From Bacteroides caccae (lineage in GTDB: Bacteria > Bacteroidota > Bacteroidia > Bacteroidales > Bacteroidaceae), in NCBI RefSeq assembly GCF_002222615.2, contig NZ_CP022412.2:3410001-3474000 (forward strand): a DNA stretch of 64,000 nt, given 5' to 3'. A program made the translations under genes and the position numbers. Under the pieces are notes generated by a model that did not search any database, was not told where the DNA came from, and worked only from the letters and a program-made list of their open reading frames with translations. Position 1 is the first letter of the stretch. Every line of letters begins with the position of its first letter. Positions 37,244 through 46,481 of this stretch are shown piece after piece.

Positions 37244-39664
37244 TTATTTTTCCTGCCCATAACCATAGCCATACCCATACCGTTTGCCATAGCCGTAATG
37301 TTTGCTATACTTACCATAGCCATAATAATAGCCATATTTTCTTTTCTTCAGGTCTACTCCATTAATAATAGTACAAAGATTAGGCAACTTCTGTTCATGA
37401 GACAACTCATTGATCAATGTATATTCCGCTTTATGAGTATAGTCGGCACGACATACGTATACCGACAAATCAGCCACACGCCCTATCAATAAAGTATCGG
37501 TAACCATACCGACAGGAGCTGTATCCAGAATTACATAATCAAAATTGTTCTTGAGCATATCAATAGCTTTATCCAAGCCATCACGAGCCAACAATTCCGT
37601 CGGATTAGGAGGAACGGTTCCGCCCGGAAGAATAAACAGGTTCTTATTCACATCGGACGGTTGCACAAGACTCATCAGATCCATTTCCGGATTGGACAGA
37701 TATTGAGTTATACCTTTCTCCTTGCTCGAAAGACTAAAAACCTTGTTCAATCCCGGCTTACGGATATCAAGACCTACAATCACAACTTTCTTCCCCAAAA
37801 GAGACAGGCTGATAGCCAGATTAGCCGAAGTGAAAGATTTACCTTCACCGCTGACCGTTGAAGTCACAAGGATTACTTTCCTGTCATTCTGAAGCATAAA
37901 CTGGATATTCGTCCGGATGTTACGGAAAGTTTCGCTCATCAGGTTATTCTGGTTCTCGAATACGGCGATAGAACCGTCTTTGGCGTTCTTCTCATTAGTC
38001 AATGGGATATCACCCACAATCGGAACACTCGTCAGTTTCTCCACATCCGCATGGCCTTCGACCCTGAACTTCGTCAGGTCAATCAGGAAGATAACGGCAA
38101 CAGGGATCACAAATCCCAAGACCAATGCAACCAAATAAATAATACCGCGCTTGGGAAATACCGGAATATCATCAGCGATTGCTTCATCTATTATCTTCGC
38201 ATTATTGGCAGTGGCAGCCAGCATGATGGCATTCTCTTCACGCTTCTGCAACAACATCAAGTACAATCCGGCCTTTATTTCCTGCTGACGGGCTATACTC
38301 ACATACCGGCGTTCCTGCCCCGGAGCGTCACTGATACGACGCATATAGCGTTTGGCTTCGCGGTCCAGATCAGCTTTGGTTATAAACAGCCCTTGGAGCG
38401 TGCCTTCAATGGTAGCCTGCACATTCGCCTTCGTCGCACGGATACTGGTATCCAAATTGACGATAGCCGGATTGCTCTCCGTAGAAGTGCGGAGCAGACG
38501 CTTACGTTCAATGAGCATCTCATTATAACGGTCGATCTGCGTGGCAAGGGCCGCGTCCTTCAAGCCGACATTGCTCGGTAACACTTCATATTCACTATGA
38601 CTTAAATACCTCTTCAAATCCTCCACCAGGCTGATCTGAGTACGGTTTTCCACCTGCTTCTTCTCATATTCGGCATTACCGGATAAAGCGATTTGCGCGT
38701 CACTGCTCAAATCCGTTATTCCCGCGTCACGCTTGAAAGTTTCCAGGTCAGCTTCCGTGCTCCCCAGTTCCTTTGAGATAATGCCAATGCGTTCATCGAT
38801 AAACTCCGCCGTTTTCTGCGCAATCTCATTCTTGTCATTATTCGTGTTGCGATTATACATCTCCAGCAACTGATTGATAAAATCCTGTCCGCGACGCAAG
38901 CTGGAATTCTTCAAGGAAACCGTTACCACAGAAGTCGTTTGCGAGGTAGGTACGATAACTAAATTTCCACAATATCCTCTTGCCACATTCATGGGACAGC
39001 TAATGGTAGCTGTGATATGCCGTGCGCCCTGAACTGAAGAAGCCCCCTCCACAGGGATAGAATCAGTAGCCTGAAAGAAAGAAATCGTTCCCCGGTCAGT
39101 AGGAAGAATGGCAGGCAACTTTTCGAAATGTTTCTGAATTTCCCTATCATCCATTTTCACGTTCACATCCAAACTGCCCTGTGGCTGTACCACCATTTCA
39201 ACAACAATGTCTTTTTTCAGCTTTTCCGCTTCTTGCGGAGTCATGTTTACCTGCACCGGAGAAGTCTTGTACAACTCTTTCGAAGGGATGAGATCTTCAT
39301 CCTTATAAGTCACATAGAGATTCAGATAATTGACAACTTCTTTTACAAGCGTCTTGGAACGCAGCACCTCTATTTCGTTATCTATACTTTGCGAAGAAGT
39401 GATTAATCCGCTAAGGCCCAGTTCATCCAAACCGCCCACATTATTTGAGGCTCCTCCTTTCTTATCATCCTTTATCAGAACCGTAGCCGAAATGTTATAT
39501 ACAGGAGTAGCAACATACAAATAAACATAGGCGGCAATCAAACAAGCCACCACCGTTCCTACGAACCAAGGCCAGTGGATCAGGCATTTGAAAAGCAGTT
39601 CCTTAATATCTATTTCCATATCCTCCGCTTCGCGCAATTTCTCGTTTGGTAGTTCCTCTTTCAT
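37244..39664 (-). CDS. wzc: Wzc-type tyrosine autokinase for capsule assembly
   Basis: 806 residues. The N-terminal Wzz-type chain-length domain has helices at about 30-50 and 510-530 around a long periplasmic coiled coil. The cytoplasmic BY-kinase domain has Walker A TSTVSGEGKSFTSANLA, Walker A' VGLDIRKPG and Walker B FDYVILDTAP. The last 35 residues are tyrosine-rich (KYGYYYGYGKY, KRYGYGYGYG; twelve tyrosines), the autophosphorylation cluster. It controls polymer length and export with Wza. Last gene of the capsule operon, ten bases after wza. Confidence 0.95.
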   Translation of the reverse strand: MKEELPNEKLREAEDMEIDIKELLFKCLIHWPWFVGTVVACLIAAYVYLYVATPVYNISATVLIKDDKKGGASNNVGGLDELGLSGLITSSQSIDNEIEVLRSKTLVKEVVNYLNLYVTYKDEDLIPSKELYKTSPVQVNMTPQEAEKLKKDIVVEMVVQPQGSLDVNVKMDDREIQKHFEKLPAILPTDRGTISFFQATDSIPVEGASSVQGARHITATISCPMNVARGYCGNLVIVPTSQTTSVVTVSLKNSSLRRGQDFINQLLEMYNRNTNNDKNEIAQKTAEFIDERIGIISKELGSTEADLETFKRDAGITDLSSDAQIALSGNAEYEKKQVENRTQISLVEDLKRYLSHSEYEVLPSNVGLKDAALATQIDRYNEMLIERKRLLRTSTESNPAIVNLDTSIRATKANVQATIEGTLQGLFITKADLDREAKRYMRRISDAPGQERRYVSIARQQEIKAGLYLMLLQKREENAIMLAATANNAKIIDEAIADDIPVFPKRGIIYLVALVLGFVIPVAVIFLIDLTKFRVEGHADVEKLTSVPIVGDIPLTNEKNAKDGSIAVFENQNNLMSETFRNIRTNIQFMLQNDRKVILVTSTVSGEGKSFTSANLAISLSLLGKKVVIVGLDIRKPGLNKVFSLSSKEKGITQYLSNPEMDLMSLVQPSDVNKNLFILPGGTVPPNPTELLARDGLDKAIDMLKNNFDYVILDTAPVGMVTDTLLIGRVADLSVYVCRADYTHKAEYTLINELSHEQKLPNLCTIINGVDLKKRKYGYYYGYGKYSKHYGYGKRYGYGYGYGQEK

Positions 39665-39674
39665 TGTTCCGGTA

Positions 39675-40460
39675 TTATCTTAAAATGTTATACAATAGAC
39701 TGGCAATGGAAATCAGGATAGAAGTGGCGGAGAACCACAGGCTGGTACTGCTTCCGATGTCCGAATTACGGGCCTTGGCCTTGTTGGGAGTGACATAAAT
39801 AATATCATTCTGTTGTAACCAGTAGTAAGGTGAAAGAATCGTCTCTGCCTTGTTCAAATCCAAGGTTACAATCTCCTGTCTGCCGTTAGCGTCCTCCCTT
39901 ATTAATTTAATGTCATCACGCAGTCCATATACGGTCATATCTCCTGCCATGGCCAATGCTTCCAATAAGTTTACTTTCTCATTCGAGATAGTAAAAGTGC
40001 CGGGACGGGCAACTTCGCCGATCACTGAAATCTTATAATTCACCATGCGGACAGTCACAATAGGAATTTCCTTTATATAAGGCTTCAACTTTTCTACAAT
40101 CATTTGTTCCGTTGCCTTCTTTGTCAACCCTCCCACATGGAGTTCACCCAATACCGGGAAGTTTATCTTTCCTTCATTATCCACCAGATATTGCTGCAGA
40201 ACCGGCTGAGCGGTTGTATAGTTCGAAGCAACATTACCCTGTGTAGCAACTGTCAGATTGAAAGGAGCTGCCAATTCAGGACTGGTACATGACACCACAA
40301 TGGTCAACAAGTCTTTAGGCATTATCTTCGCATCATACAGCTGTTCGTTCTGAACTCCATGCGATACGGCCTCTGCATCCTGCAGATAGGGGACTTTTTT
40401 ATAAGACTGACAGCCAGTCATCACAAAAGCCAGCAATACAATTAAAAAGAATTTATTCAT
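39675..40460 (-). CDS. wza: Wza-type capsule export lipoprotein
   Basis: 261 residues with a lipoprotein signal (VMTGCQSYK, Cys at 17). Poly_export domain (IMPKDLLTIVVS), SLBB-type domain (VIGEVARPGTFTISNEKVNL) and a final hydrophobic stretch (SLWFSATSILISIASLLYNI) that could cross the outer membrane. It forms the export channel with Wzc. Ordered between the initiating transferase and wzc, the common Bacteroides order. Confidence 0.93.
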   Translation of the reverse strand: MNKFFLIVLLAFVMTGCQSYKKVPYLQDAEAVSHGVQNEQLYDAKIMPKDLLTIVVSCTSPELAAPFNLTVATQGNVASNYTTAQPVLQQYLVDNEGKINFPVLGELHVGGLTKKATEQMIVEKLKPYIKEIPIVTVRMVNYKISVIGEVARPGTFTISNEKVNLLEALAMAGDMTVYGLRDDIKLIREDANGRQEIVTLDLNKAETILSPYYWLQQNDIIYVTPNKAKARNSDIGSSTSLWFSATSILISIASLLYNILR

Positions 40461-40480
40461 CTTATTTTTACTATTATTTA

Positions 40481-41107
40481 TTAGAATTTCTTACCGAAAA
40501 CAATACAGATAAAGGTCTTTATTAATATTTTAAAATCAAACCACCAGGAGCGATGTTGCAGATAAAACAAGTCATAACGTAAGCGACGTAACATCTTTTC
40601 TATCGTATCTGTATAACCGTTATAAAGCGTTGCATACGAAGTTACCCCGGGACGAATCTGATATAAAAAGCGGTAACGCGGATCATGTTCCATTATTTGG
40701 TCAATATAAAATTTACGTTCCGGACGGGGGCCTATAAAAGCCATATCACCACAGAAGACATTCCAAAGTTGCGGTAACTCATCCAAATGGTGTTCGCGTA
40801 AAAATTTACCCACTTTAGTTAACCTGGGATCTCTTCCGCCTTTATATAACTGAGGTCCCATAGATTCAGCATCCAGTCGCATACTGCGAAACTTATAAAT
40901 ATAAAACGGGCGGCCAAAACGACCGACACGCTCCTGTTTGAAGATAGCCGGGCCGCCATCCTCACGCTTCACCACCAGATAACAGATTAAGAACAATGGA
41001 GAAAATATTAATAATAAAACTCCCGCAATAATGCAATCCCCTATTCGCTTTACATTACGCTCAAAAGCATTCATTCCGTCCGGAATGAAGTCCTCACTAT
41101 ACCCCAT
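40481..41107 (-). CDS. Initiating sugar-phosphate transferase (WbaP/WecA-like bacterial sugar transferase)
   Basis: 208 residues from MGYSEDFIPDGM. The open frame extends to 41200, but that would overlap the upstream gene by more than 70 bases. One membrane helix (CIIAGVLLLIFSPLFLICYL), then the catalytic signatures KQERVGRFGRPFYIYKFRSM, DELPQLWNVFCGDMAFIGPR, RYRFLYQIRPGVTSYATLYN. It attaches the first sugar-1-phosphate to undecaprenyl phosphate. The fragment of a second such gene at 53118-53264 indicates the locus once had another copy. Eleven codons of the C-terminus (SWWFDFKILIK) align with that fragment. Confidence 0.92.
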   Translation of the reverse strand: MGYSEDFIPDGMNAFERNVKRIGDCIIAGVLLLIFSPLFLICYLVVKREDGGPAIFKQERVGRFGRPFYIYKFRSMRLDAESMGPQLYKGGRDPRLTKVGKFLREHHLDELPQLWNVFCGDMAFIGPRPERKFYIDQIMEHDPRYRFLYQIRPGVTSYATLYNGYTDTIEKMLRRLRYDLFYLQHRSWWFDFKILIKTFICIVFGKKF

Positions 41108-41127
41108 ATTTTTAAAAATTGAAAGAA

Positions 41128-41940
41128 TTACCTTAATACTTTTTCGTATACCAAACTCCTCAAACCGTTTGGCATCATACGGACACAAAAACGGACACAT
41201 ACATTTCTTAAGAATACATGTAAACTGATTAAGCCCATTTGCAATATTTTTCTTTGAAACCGTATTTCACTTTTCGCATATTTCCATCCTCCGCGTCTTG
41301 CAGACATAGCACTTCCGCCCCGTACATTGACCAGCACGTCCTGTACATTATACAATTTCACCCCATTCTTTATCATTCTTGCCCACAACCAGTAATCCTC
41401 AAACAAGTAAAAATGCTGGTATCCTCCTGCATCAAGCACTTCTTTTTTACTAAACATTACTGTCATATGATTCAACGGATTTTTCAACTGACACATTCTT
41501 CTAAGCTCTCTATCTGTTTGTGGAAGCTTCCGATATGAAATTATACTTTGGGGATCATTATCAAATTCAGAAATCCATCCTCCTACAACAGAAACTTCCG
41601 GATTTTCTTCAAATACTTTTAATTGAGCTTCAAACCGGTTAGGTAACGATAGGTCATCACTATCCATACGTGCAACCAAATCATAAGTACATGCGGATAA
41701 GCCTATATTCAGCGCATTGCCCAACCCCATATTCTTAGCCAACCTTACTATTTTCAAAGTGTTATATTTCTCACAAAAATCGGTAATGACAGCCTCCAGC
41801 TCAGTTGTCAATGGACCATCTTCAACCAATACGACTTCTGTAGGTGGCACAGTCTGTTCAAACACACTATGCAAGGCAGATCTTAAATAATCGCTCTGCT
41901 CACGTGCATAGACTGAAATCAATACACTGAACTCCTTCAT
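41128..41940 (-). CDS. Family 2 glycosyltransferase
   Basis: 270 residues. GT-A fold: MKEFSVLISVYAREQSDYLR, VLVEDGPLTTELEAVI, the nucleotide-sugar site LVARMDSDDLSLPNRFEAQL, then YHFYLFEDYWLWARMIKNG-like acceptor region (YQHFYLFEDYWLWARMI). Cytoplasmic. Adds one sugar to the lipid-linked repeat; donor not assignable. It is directly upstream of the initiating transferase. Its upstream flank is a 690-base scar region. Confidence 0.9.
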   Translation of the reverse strand: MKEFSVLISVYAREQSDYLRSALHSVFEQTVPPTEVVLVEDGPLTTELEAVITDFCEKYNTLKIVRLAKNMGLGNALNIGLSACTYDLVARMDSDDLSLPNRFEAQLKVFEENPEVSVVGGWISEFDNDPQSIISYRKLPQTDRELRRMCQLKNPLNHMTVMFSKKEVLDAGGYQHFYLFEDYWLWARMIKNGVKLYNVQDVLVNVRGGSAMSARRGGWKYAKSEIRFQRKILQMGLISLHVFLRNVCVRFCVRMMPNGLRSLVYEKVLR

Positions 41941-41977
41941 TATATTATAGATTTATAAAACTGAAAGTCTGTTTTAA

Positions 41978-42036
41978 ATTTAACATTGGCTCGTAGCCAA
42001 AGCGATTTTGCCAAAAACCATATTAGCATAGTCCCT
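41978..42036. repeat. 58-bp repeat, copy 1
   Basis: About 50 of 59 aligned positions match the copy at 53342-53399 in the same orientation, including the exact run CGTAGCCAAAGCGATTTTG. It lies just before the family 2 glycosyltransferase gene. Confidence 0.75.
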
Positions 42037-42044
42037 ACATCTTC

Positions 42045-42185
42045 TTAAGATTTTTTCAAGTGTCCTTATACCACTTATAGAACACGTTATGGGGAACTTT
42101 ATTCCTCAAACAGAAGGACTGCAGAGATTCTCCATGAGGCAAAGCTCACTCTGGTACTGAAAGTAAAACCTTTCAAGTTTGAGCC
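42045..42185 (-). mobile_element. Possible IS66-type accessory ORF remnant
   Basis: Two minus-strand frames read LERFYFQYQSELCL and, after a shift, GESLQSFCLRNKVPHNVFYK with WYKDT before a stop. This resembles the helix-turn-helix accessory protein of IS66-type elements. Only about 45 codons are left; family assignment is from memory. It sits beside repeat copy 1, so the repeat may be IS-related. Confidence 0.35.
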
Positions 42186-42238
42186 ATTATTTGAGTGCTT
42201 ACATACAGAGAATTTCATAAATGTAGATATACAGATTG

Positions 42239-42430
42239 TTACTTACCTAAGAGCAACAAAGACAAGCAACGGTTCTTTCCAATTAGAATATGACACAAGT
42301 AGCTTATTATTAAAACCATTATCCACATACCGCATACACATAACCAATAAGGCAGTTGTAGGGTATCAATATCAAGACAGGAAATAAGTAGAGTAATAAC
42401 AGTTAGGTGGATAGCATAAATACTCAATGT
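42239..42430 (-). pseudogene. C-terminal piece of an acyltransferase-3 family membrane protein
   Basis: Frame GTLSIYAIHLTVITLLISCL through MWIMVLIISYLCHILIGKNR to a stop at 42239. These are the last two or so helices of an O-acetyltransferase-like membrane protein (acyltransferase 3). The upstream 85 percent is absent: at about 42425 the frame joins a glycosyltransferase fragment. It would have acetylated capsule sugars. Confidence 0.7.
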
Positions 42431-42620
42431 CCCCCCATTTTGTATTATGCTGATTTACAAACACATACACCCCATCTATTCCTTGTAGGCATGAAAAGTC
42501 CTCTCCGGATGAAGCGTCCACATGTACGTAAAACTCCACATGAGGAGCTTTTAGCCGCTGTATTGTATGAAGCAGCAGCTCCGGGTTTTTATAAGTCAAA
42601 AAGAGATAGACAATATTCAT
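42422..42620 (-). pseudogene. N-terminal piece of a core-2/I-branching (GT14-like) glycosyltransferase
   Basis: Starts MNIVYLFLTYKNPELLLHTI and continues EFYVHVDASSGEDF, VFVNQHNTKWGD, the opening of beta-1,6-N-acetylglucosaminyltransferase-type enzymes. Homology ends at TKWGD, exactly where the acyltransferase tail begins in another frame. The join is a deletion scar of two former genes. It lies ten bases after the GT11 gene. Confidence 0.75.
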
Positions 42621-42630
42621 ATCTTCTATG

Positions 42631-43500
42631 TTATAGTTTTATCCATTTATCAGAAACAGGGTCTTCTATCGGTGAGTTCATCCACCTTTCGGGCGCGACC
42701 ACCACCTTCTGCGGATTGCGGTTCAGCCAAGCTCCCCACCAGGAGAAAGAAGAGTTGGCAATGATATTGTGCCGGCACAGGCTCATCAACCGCATATCCA
42801 CATAGCTTTCCGCACCCTTGTTCCAGTCTACATACACCACCTCCTTCCCCGGCAATAAAGCACGCAGATGGCTTTCGCACCAAGCCATATCGTTGGAAAA
42901 GACACAATACAGCTGCGGATTTACCCGCTCTTCCATGTAGTGTATCGCCCGTTTATAATAGTCCAAATCACAAATTCCCCGAAAAAGCGGATGGTTTACG
43001 TAATCCCCGCGGCGGACATGCAATGAAGCACTGTCGCTTGCCTGAAGCAGTGCCCCTATTTCCTTGTTCCGCCCGTCGACCGGCTCCGGAAAGGAGAATG
43101 CTTCCCAAATAGTTTCCTTCATGTCGCAAAAATATTCCTCATGCTGCCAATAACCGTCATAGTAACAGTCTCCTTTACGTGTTAAAACGGCAGCATCAAA
43201 GGAGAAGTTTTTCCGCTCCACGCACATGGTTTTACGTTTTGGCAGAATGTATTTCCCTATTTTCCAGAACCGGTAATTCGGATATGGATATGCCACTTTC
43301 AAAATATTCCTCCATGAAGCGACGGGGGCTTTTTGTGCAAATATCCGGTCTACCTCAAAACCATTGTGCAGGGGATAGTTCCTGAAACAGGATGTATCTA
43401 TCATCACCTGCTCATGAGGGAACCGCTCTTTCAATGAAAGGAACAAGGCATACTGGAACATCTGGTTTCCCAGACCTCCGAGAATTTTTACGATTTTCAT
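42631..43500 (-). CDS. GT11 alpha-1,2-fucosyltransferase
   Basis: 289 residues. GT11 signatures: KILGGLGNQMFQYALFLSLK at the start, SLHVRRGDYVNHPLFRGICD (the HxRRxD GDP-fucose motif), FSNDMAWCESHLRALLPGKE and NSSFSWWGAWLNRNPQKVVV. It would transfer fucose from GDP-fucose to the 2-position of galactose. Immediately after the GT6 gene (14 bases), so the two probably act in sequence on the same repeat unit. Confidence 0.92.
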   Translation of the reverse strand: MKIVKILGGLGNQMFQYALFLSLKERFPHEQVMIDTSCFRNYPLHNGFEVDRIFAQKAPVASWRNILKVAYPYPNYRFWKIGKYILPKRKTMCVERKNFSFDAAVLTRKGDCYYDGYWQHEEYFCDMKETIWEAFSFPEPVDGRNKEIGALLQASDSASLHVRRGDYVNHPLFRGICDLDYYKRAIHYMEERVNPQLYCVFSNDMAWCESHLRALLPGKEVVYVDWNKGAESYVDMRLMSLCRHNIIANSSFSWWGAWLNRNPQKVVVAPERWMNSPIEDPVSDKWIKL

Positions 43501-43514
43501 TATCTGATAAGTTT

Positions 43515-44306
43515 TTAAAGATACCAGCGAATCGCTCTATAAATGACACTGACTGTTTTTTTCAGTTTCCCCTTCAATGAGTAATCACGTCCTTTGTTAA
43601 AGTAAGGATCAAGTTTTACTTTGTCACGGAAAATAATTTTAGGTGAAAAATCACATGTAATCCACTCTTCCGGGAAACAATATTCGGCAGAAAGCACTTT
43701 GCAGTCATGAGTCCGGAAATATTTGTTGATATGGCTTTCATCATGGACTAACGCCACGATACCTTTTTCATAATCGGCATGGATATTCTCCGACAGAGTT
43801 TCTGCCATTTCCAAATAGTCGGCAGCTTCTCCTCCGTTTATTCCACCCATATAATAGATATATGGCTTGTCTTCCCGGGGAGGTATATACGCCGATGAAT
43901 GCTTGTTACGTTCGTAGGGATAAAATGCCGGATGCTTGAAAGGCTTACGCTTGCCCGGCCACTCTGCCCCTACAAGCTTTTCCCCATTCAGCGGCAATAA
44001 CTCCTTTCCTACAGGAGCTTTAAACTCCGCATTGCTATTGAAAAAGTAAATATAATCCGTCTTCTCTAATTCTTGTCTCACTTGTAGGAACATATCGAAG
44101 CGGAAAAGAGAGTCTGCCGGAAAGCCTGCGCACTCTTTTTTTATCAAGTGTACATTGGCTTCGTCGGACAAAGACATATCATCCGTGAATACATAGTATT
44201 CCAATTGGGCAATATCCTTTAGCAGATACTTCTCACACGATTCAAAGAAACCCTTGAAAAATTGGTTGTACTTGCCTGTACATATATATAGAATAGCTAC
44301 TTTCAT
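43515..44306 (-). CDS. GT6 glycosyltransferase (bacterial ABO-type alpha-1,3-GalNAc/Gal transferase)
   Basis: 263 residues. Family 6 marks: VAILYICTGKYNQFFKGFFE, YYVFTDD, the nucleotide site FFNSNAEF (Asn90-Ser-Asn92, the metal-independent NXN motif of bacterial GT6 in place of DXD), AEWPGKRKPFKHPAFYPYER, YYMGGINGGEAADYLEM, HDESHINKYF and LSAEYCFPEEW. Mammalian relatives make blood group A and B antigens; a characterised B. ovatus enzyme of this type transfers GalNAc. Donor choice here is not proven. The neighbouring GT11 would make the fucosylated acceptor (H-type). Confidence 0.88.
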   Translation of the reverse strand: MKVAILYICTGKYNQFFKGFFESCEKYLLKDIAQLEYYVFTDDMSLSDEANVHLIKKECAGFPADSLFRFDMFLQVRQELEKTDYIYFFNSNAEFKAPVGKELLPLNGEKLVGAEWPGKRKPFKHPAFYPYERNKHSSAYIPPREDKPYIYYMGGINGGEAADYLEMAETLSENIHADYEKGIVALVHDESHINKYFRTHDCKVLSAEYCFPEEWITCDFSPKIIFRDKVKLDPYFNKGRDYSLKGKLKKTVSVIYRAIRWYL

Positions 44307-44309
44307 ACT

Positions 44310-45533
44310 CTATTGCTTCATTTTATTTCCGTTGACATGTTCTAATATCCACTGTTTGTCATAATGGTCTTGCAATATTACAGGTACCGGCATGGCGATA
44401 TACTGATATCTGGAATTCAGTATAATGGATCTATAGTTTACGGTATTACACAGAGTTGTCATTATTCCGCACCATAAAAGAATTGTTATAAACCGTTTCC
44501 TAATGTAGAAGTGCTGTTCTATTTCCAGTAAAAGGAAAATGCCTATGGTGGAAAGTACAAATGTCAGTCTGTACAGCATTGTCATATTGGAAATGAACAT
44601 TACAGCCATCCCTATCCACACCGCAGCCATACGCGTCCATCTGCATGAGTGATACTGGGCGACTCTGGTGGGATTAAAGTATTGATATACAAGCACTAAT
44701 AGAGGAAGAAGAAACAATCTGACACCAATGGTAAGAATAAAACCATAAATAGTGATAGCAGAATTGTCGGAAACGCTGTTGCCTCCCCCGAAATACCAGT
44801 CCGCGCGCCGTCCCAATAAGTAACTGAAGTGTGAAATTATAGGAATTAACACAACAGAAAGCAAGCCGAAAAATACGATTGTCTTCCGTTTGGTGGAGCA
44901 CAGCCAATACAACAGTACACTTATAGGAATGAAGAATGCGAATGATACATGAATTTGTGTGGCGAACAAGGCAAAAAATAAAGCCGGAAGCCAGGACTTC
45001 TTATTGAACACCAAATGCAAGGCGTAAATATACTGACAAACGGCAAAACCGTATCGTACCCCGCTGGTAGTCATGATGAACTCAAAGAACAGATACATGA
45101 TGCAGAAACGCATGAAGACTTCCCCGTATGTATATTCACGCTCCGATGTTTCAATCATATAATTGAATATGACTGTCAGCAAGAAGAAACTCTCTGTTAC
45201 TGAAAACAACCGGAGATATTGATATGGAATGTTGCCGTTTACCAATATCCAGTTTACGATAGGGATAAAGTAATCCGCGGACTGCTTGTTCACATACACA
45301 TAAGAGAAAGGTTTGTCTAAATAGTGATAAATATTGAGTGAATGCCTGAACAAGTCGGACAATGGAACTTGTAGCCATGCAAGGAATCCTAAGAATAAGG
45401 CAAAGAAAAAGTACGCGCTACGCTCTTGCCTATATATTCCCAACAGAATGTAAGGCAACGCCAGCAACGGCGACAGCAAGAACAATGTCGCTACCGTCAC
45501 CGTATACAGTCGTATATAACCATTATAATACAT
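44310..45533 (-). CDS. EpsG-family polysaccharide polymerase (Wzy-like)
   Basis: 407 residues and about ten membrane helices. Features of EpsG: FRHSLNIYHYLDKPFSYVYV, a TTSGVRYGFAVCQYIYALHL segment and QIHVSFAFFIPISVLLYWL. It is the intact one of two EpsG-like genes and so the likely polymerase that joins repeat units in the periplasm. No catalytic residue can be assigned. Stop is three bases before the GT6 start. Confidence 0.85.
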   Translation of the reverse strand: MYYNGYIRLYTVTVATLFLLSPLLALPYILLGIYRQERSAYFFFALFLGFLAWLQVPLSDLFRHSLNIYHYLDKPFSYVYVNKQSADYFIPIVNWILVNGNIPYQYLRLFSVTESFFLLTVIFNYMIETSEREYTYGEVFMRFCIMYLFFEFIMTTSGVRYGFAVCQYIYALHLVFNKKSWLPALFFALFATQIHVSFAFFIPISVLLYWLCSTKRKTIVFFGLLSVVLIPIISHFSYLLGRRADWYFGGGNSVSDNSAITIYGFILTIGVRLFLLPLLVLVYQYFNPTRVAQYHSCRWTRMAAVWIGMAVMFISNMTMLYRLTFVLSTIGIFLLLEIEQHFYIRKRFITILLWCGIMTTLCNTVNYRSIILNSRYQYIAMPVPVILQDHYDKQWILEHVNGNKMKQ

Positions 45534-45547
45534 GATATGAGCTATTA

Positions 45548-46481
45548 CTAATATCCGAACAATGTTTCTTGATGCTCTAAACTGAAATCAAAGAAACTGT
45601 ACGGAACAAGATGAAACCATTCATCTCTATAAATCAAGACAATGAGTATTCGCAAAACCAATATCGCGACAACCGCATATTTTAATATTTTCAATCGCTT
45701 GGCCGCTTCCTCCTGATACAGGCTGTTTATAAAGAGTACAACCGCATATTGCGAGAAGAACATACCGAAGCGGAAAAGGGCTAAAACATGGAAGTGCCCA
45801 TATGTTGACAATCAATGCTGACAAGGCGAATGAAACATATAATTTGTCCTTTTCAATCTCTTCTTTATACTTGTTGCCGTAAATATAATAAAACAACAGG
45901 CACGCAAGTATGAATAATGTATCCAACAATTGCGCCAAGGGAACCGCCTCCCGCTCCATGCCTGTTACCAAGTATTTACTATCACCATAGCACCAATAAA
46001 ATATATATGACACGGATACAGCCAATGACTGCCTGATTGCGCTATAACATCCGAGCAGGAGTGTACTTGTCATCAGGACAAAAACAGCAAACGCGACATG
46101 TGAAGTCGACTTATTCAGAAACCATAACAGGGAAGCGGTCGTTATGAATGAAGTGATGATAATGAGAGAATACGGCTCTTTTGAAATGACCAGTCCTATA
46201 ATTCTAAGAAATATCTGAAATCCTTCCTCGAAATTAGAGGAAGAGTCAAAAGTGTACCAAGGTGTATTGTCGAATGGCGTGTTGGAGAACAAGTGCCTTA
46301 CATGTCTGTAATAATGCGCCGTGTCGTTTAATATTGGTAAGTCTCTAAATCCAAAGAATATAAACAGCAGAAGAAAACACATGACGATTTGTGTATTTTT
46401 CTGCACCTTTTCTCCTTTAAAATGCCAAGATATATACTCAACAAGCAAAAAGGAGAGACAAAACAGGATTATAACTGACAT
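45548..46481 (-). pseudogene. Frameshifted second EpsG/Wzy-like membrane protein
   Basis: The first 235 codons (from 46481: MSVIILFCLSFLLVEYISWH, LILNDTAHYYRHVRHL-like region, TTASLLWFLNKSTSHVAFAV) are open and hydrophobic, then the frame turns to low-quality sequence near 45790. The matching continuation (ALFRFGMFFSQYAVVLFINS, then ILKYAVVAILVLRILIVLIY, ending ETLFGY at 45548) is in the +1 frame. A single-base change near the TTTTAGCCCTTTT tract would restore about 310 residues. Either a real frameshift or an assembly error in that tract. The start overlaps the upstream gene by 13 bases. Confidence 0.75.

Noticed and set aside
41108..41200. Longer start for the initiating sugar transferase
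   Set aside because: It would overlap the glycosyltransferase upstream by more than 70 bases; the Met at 41107 matches the usual start of the family.
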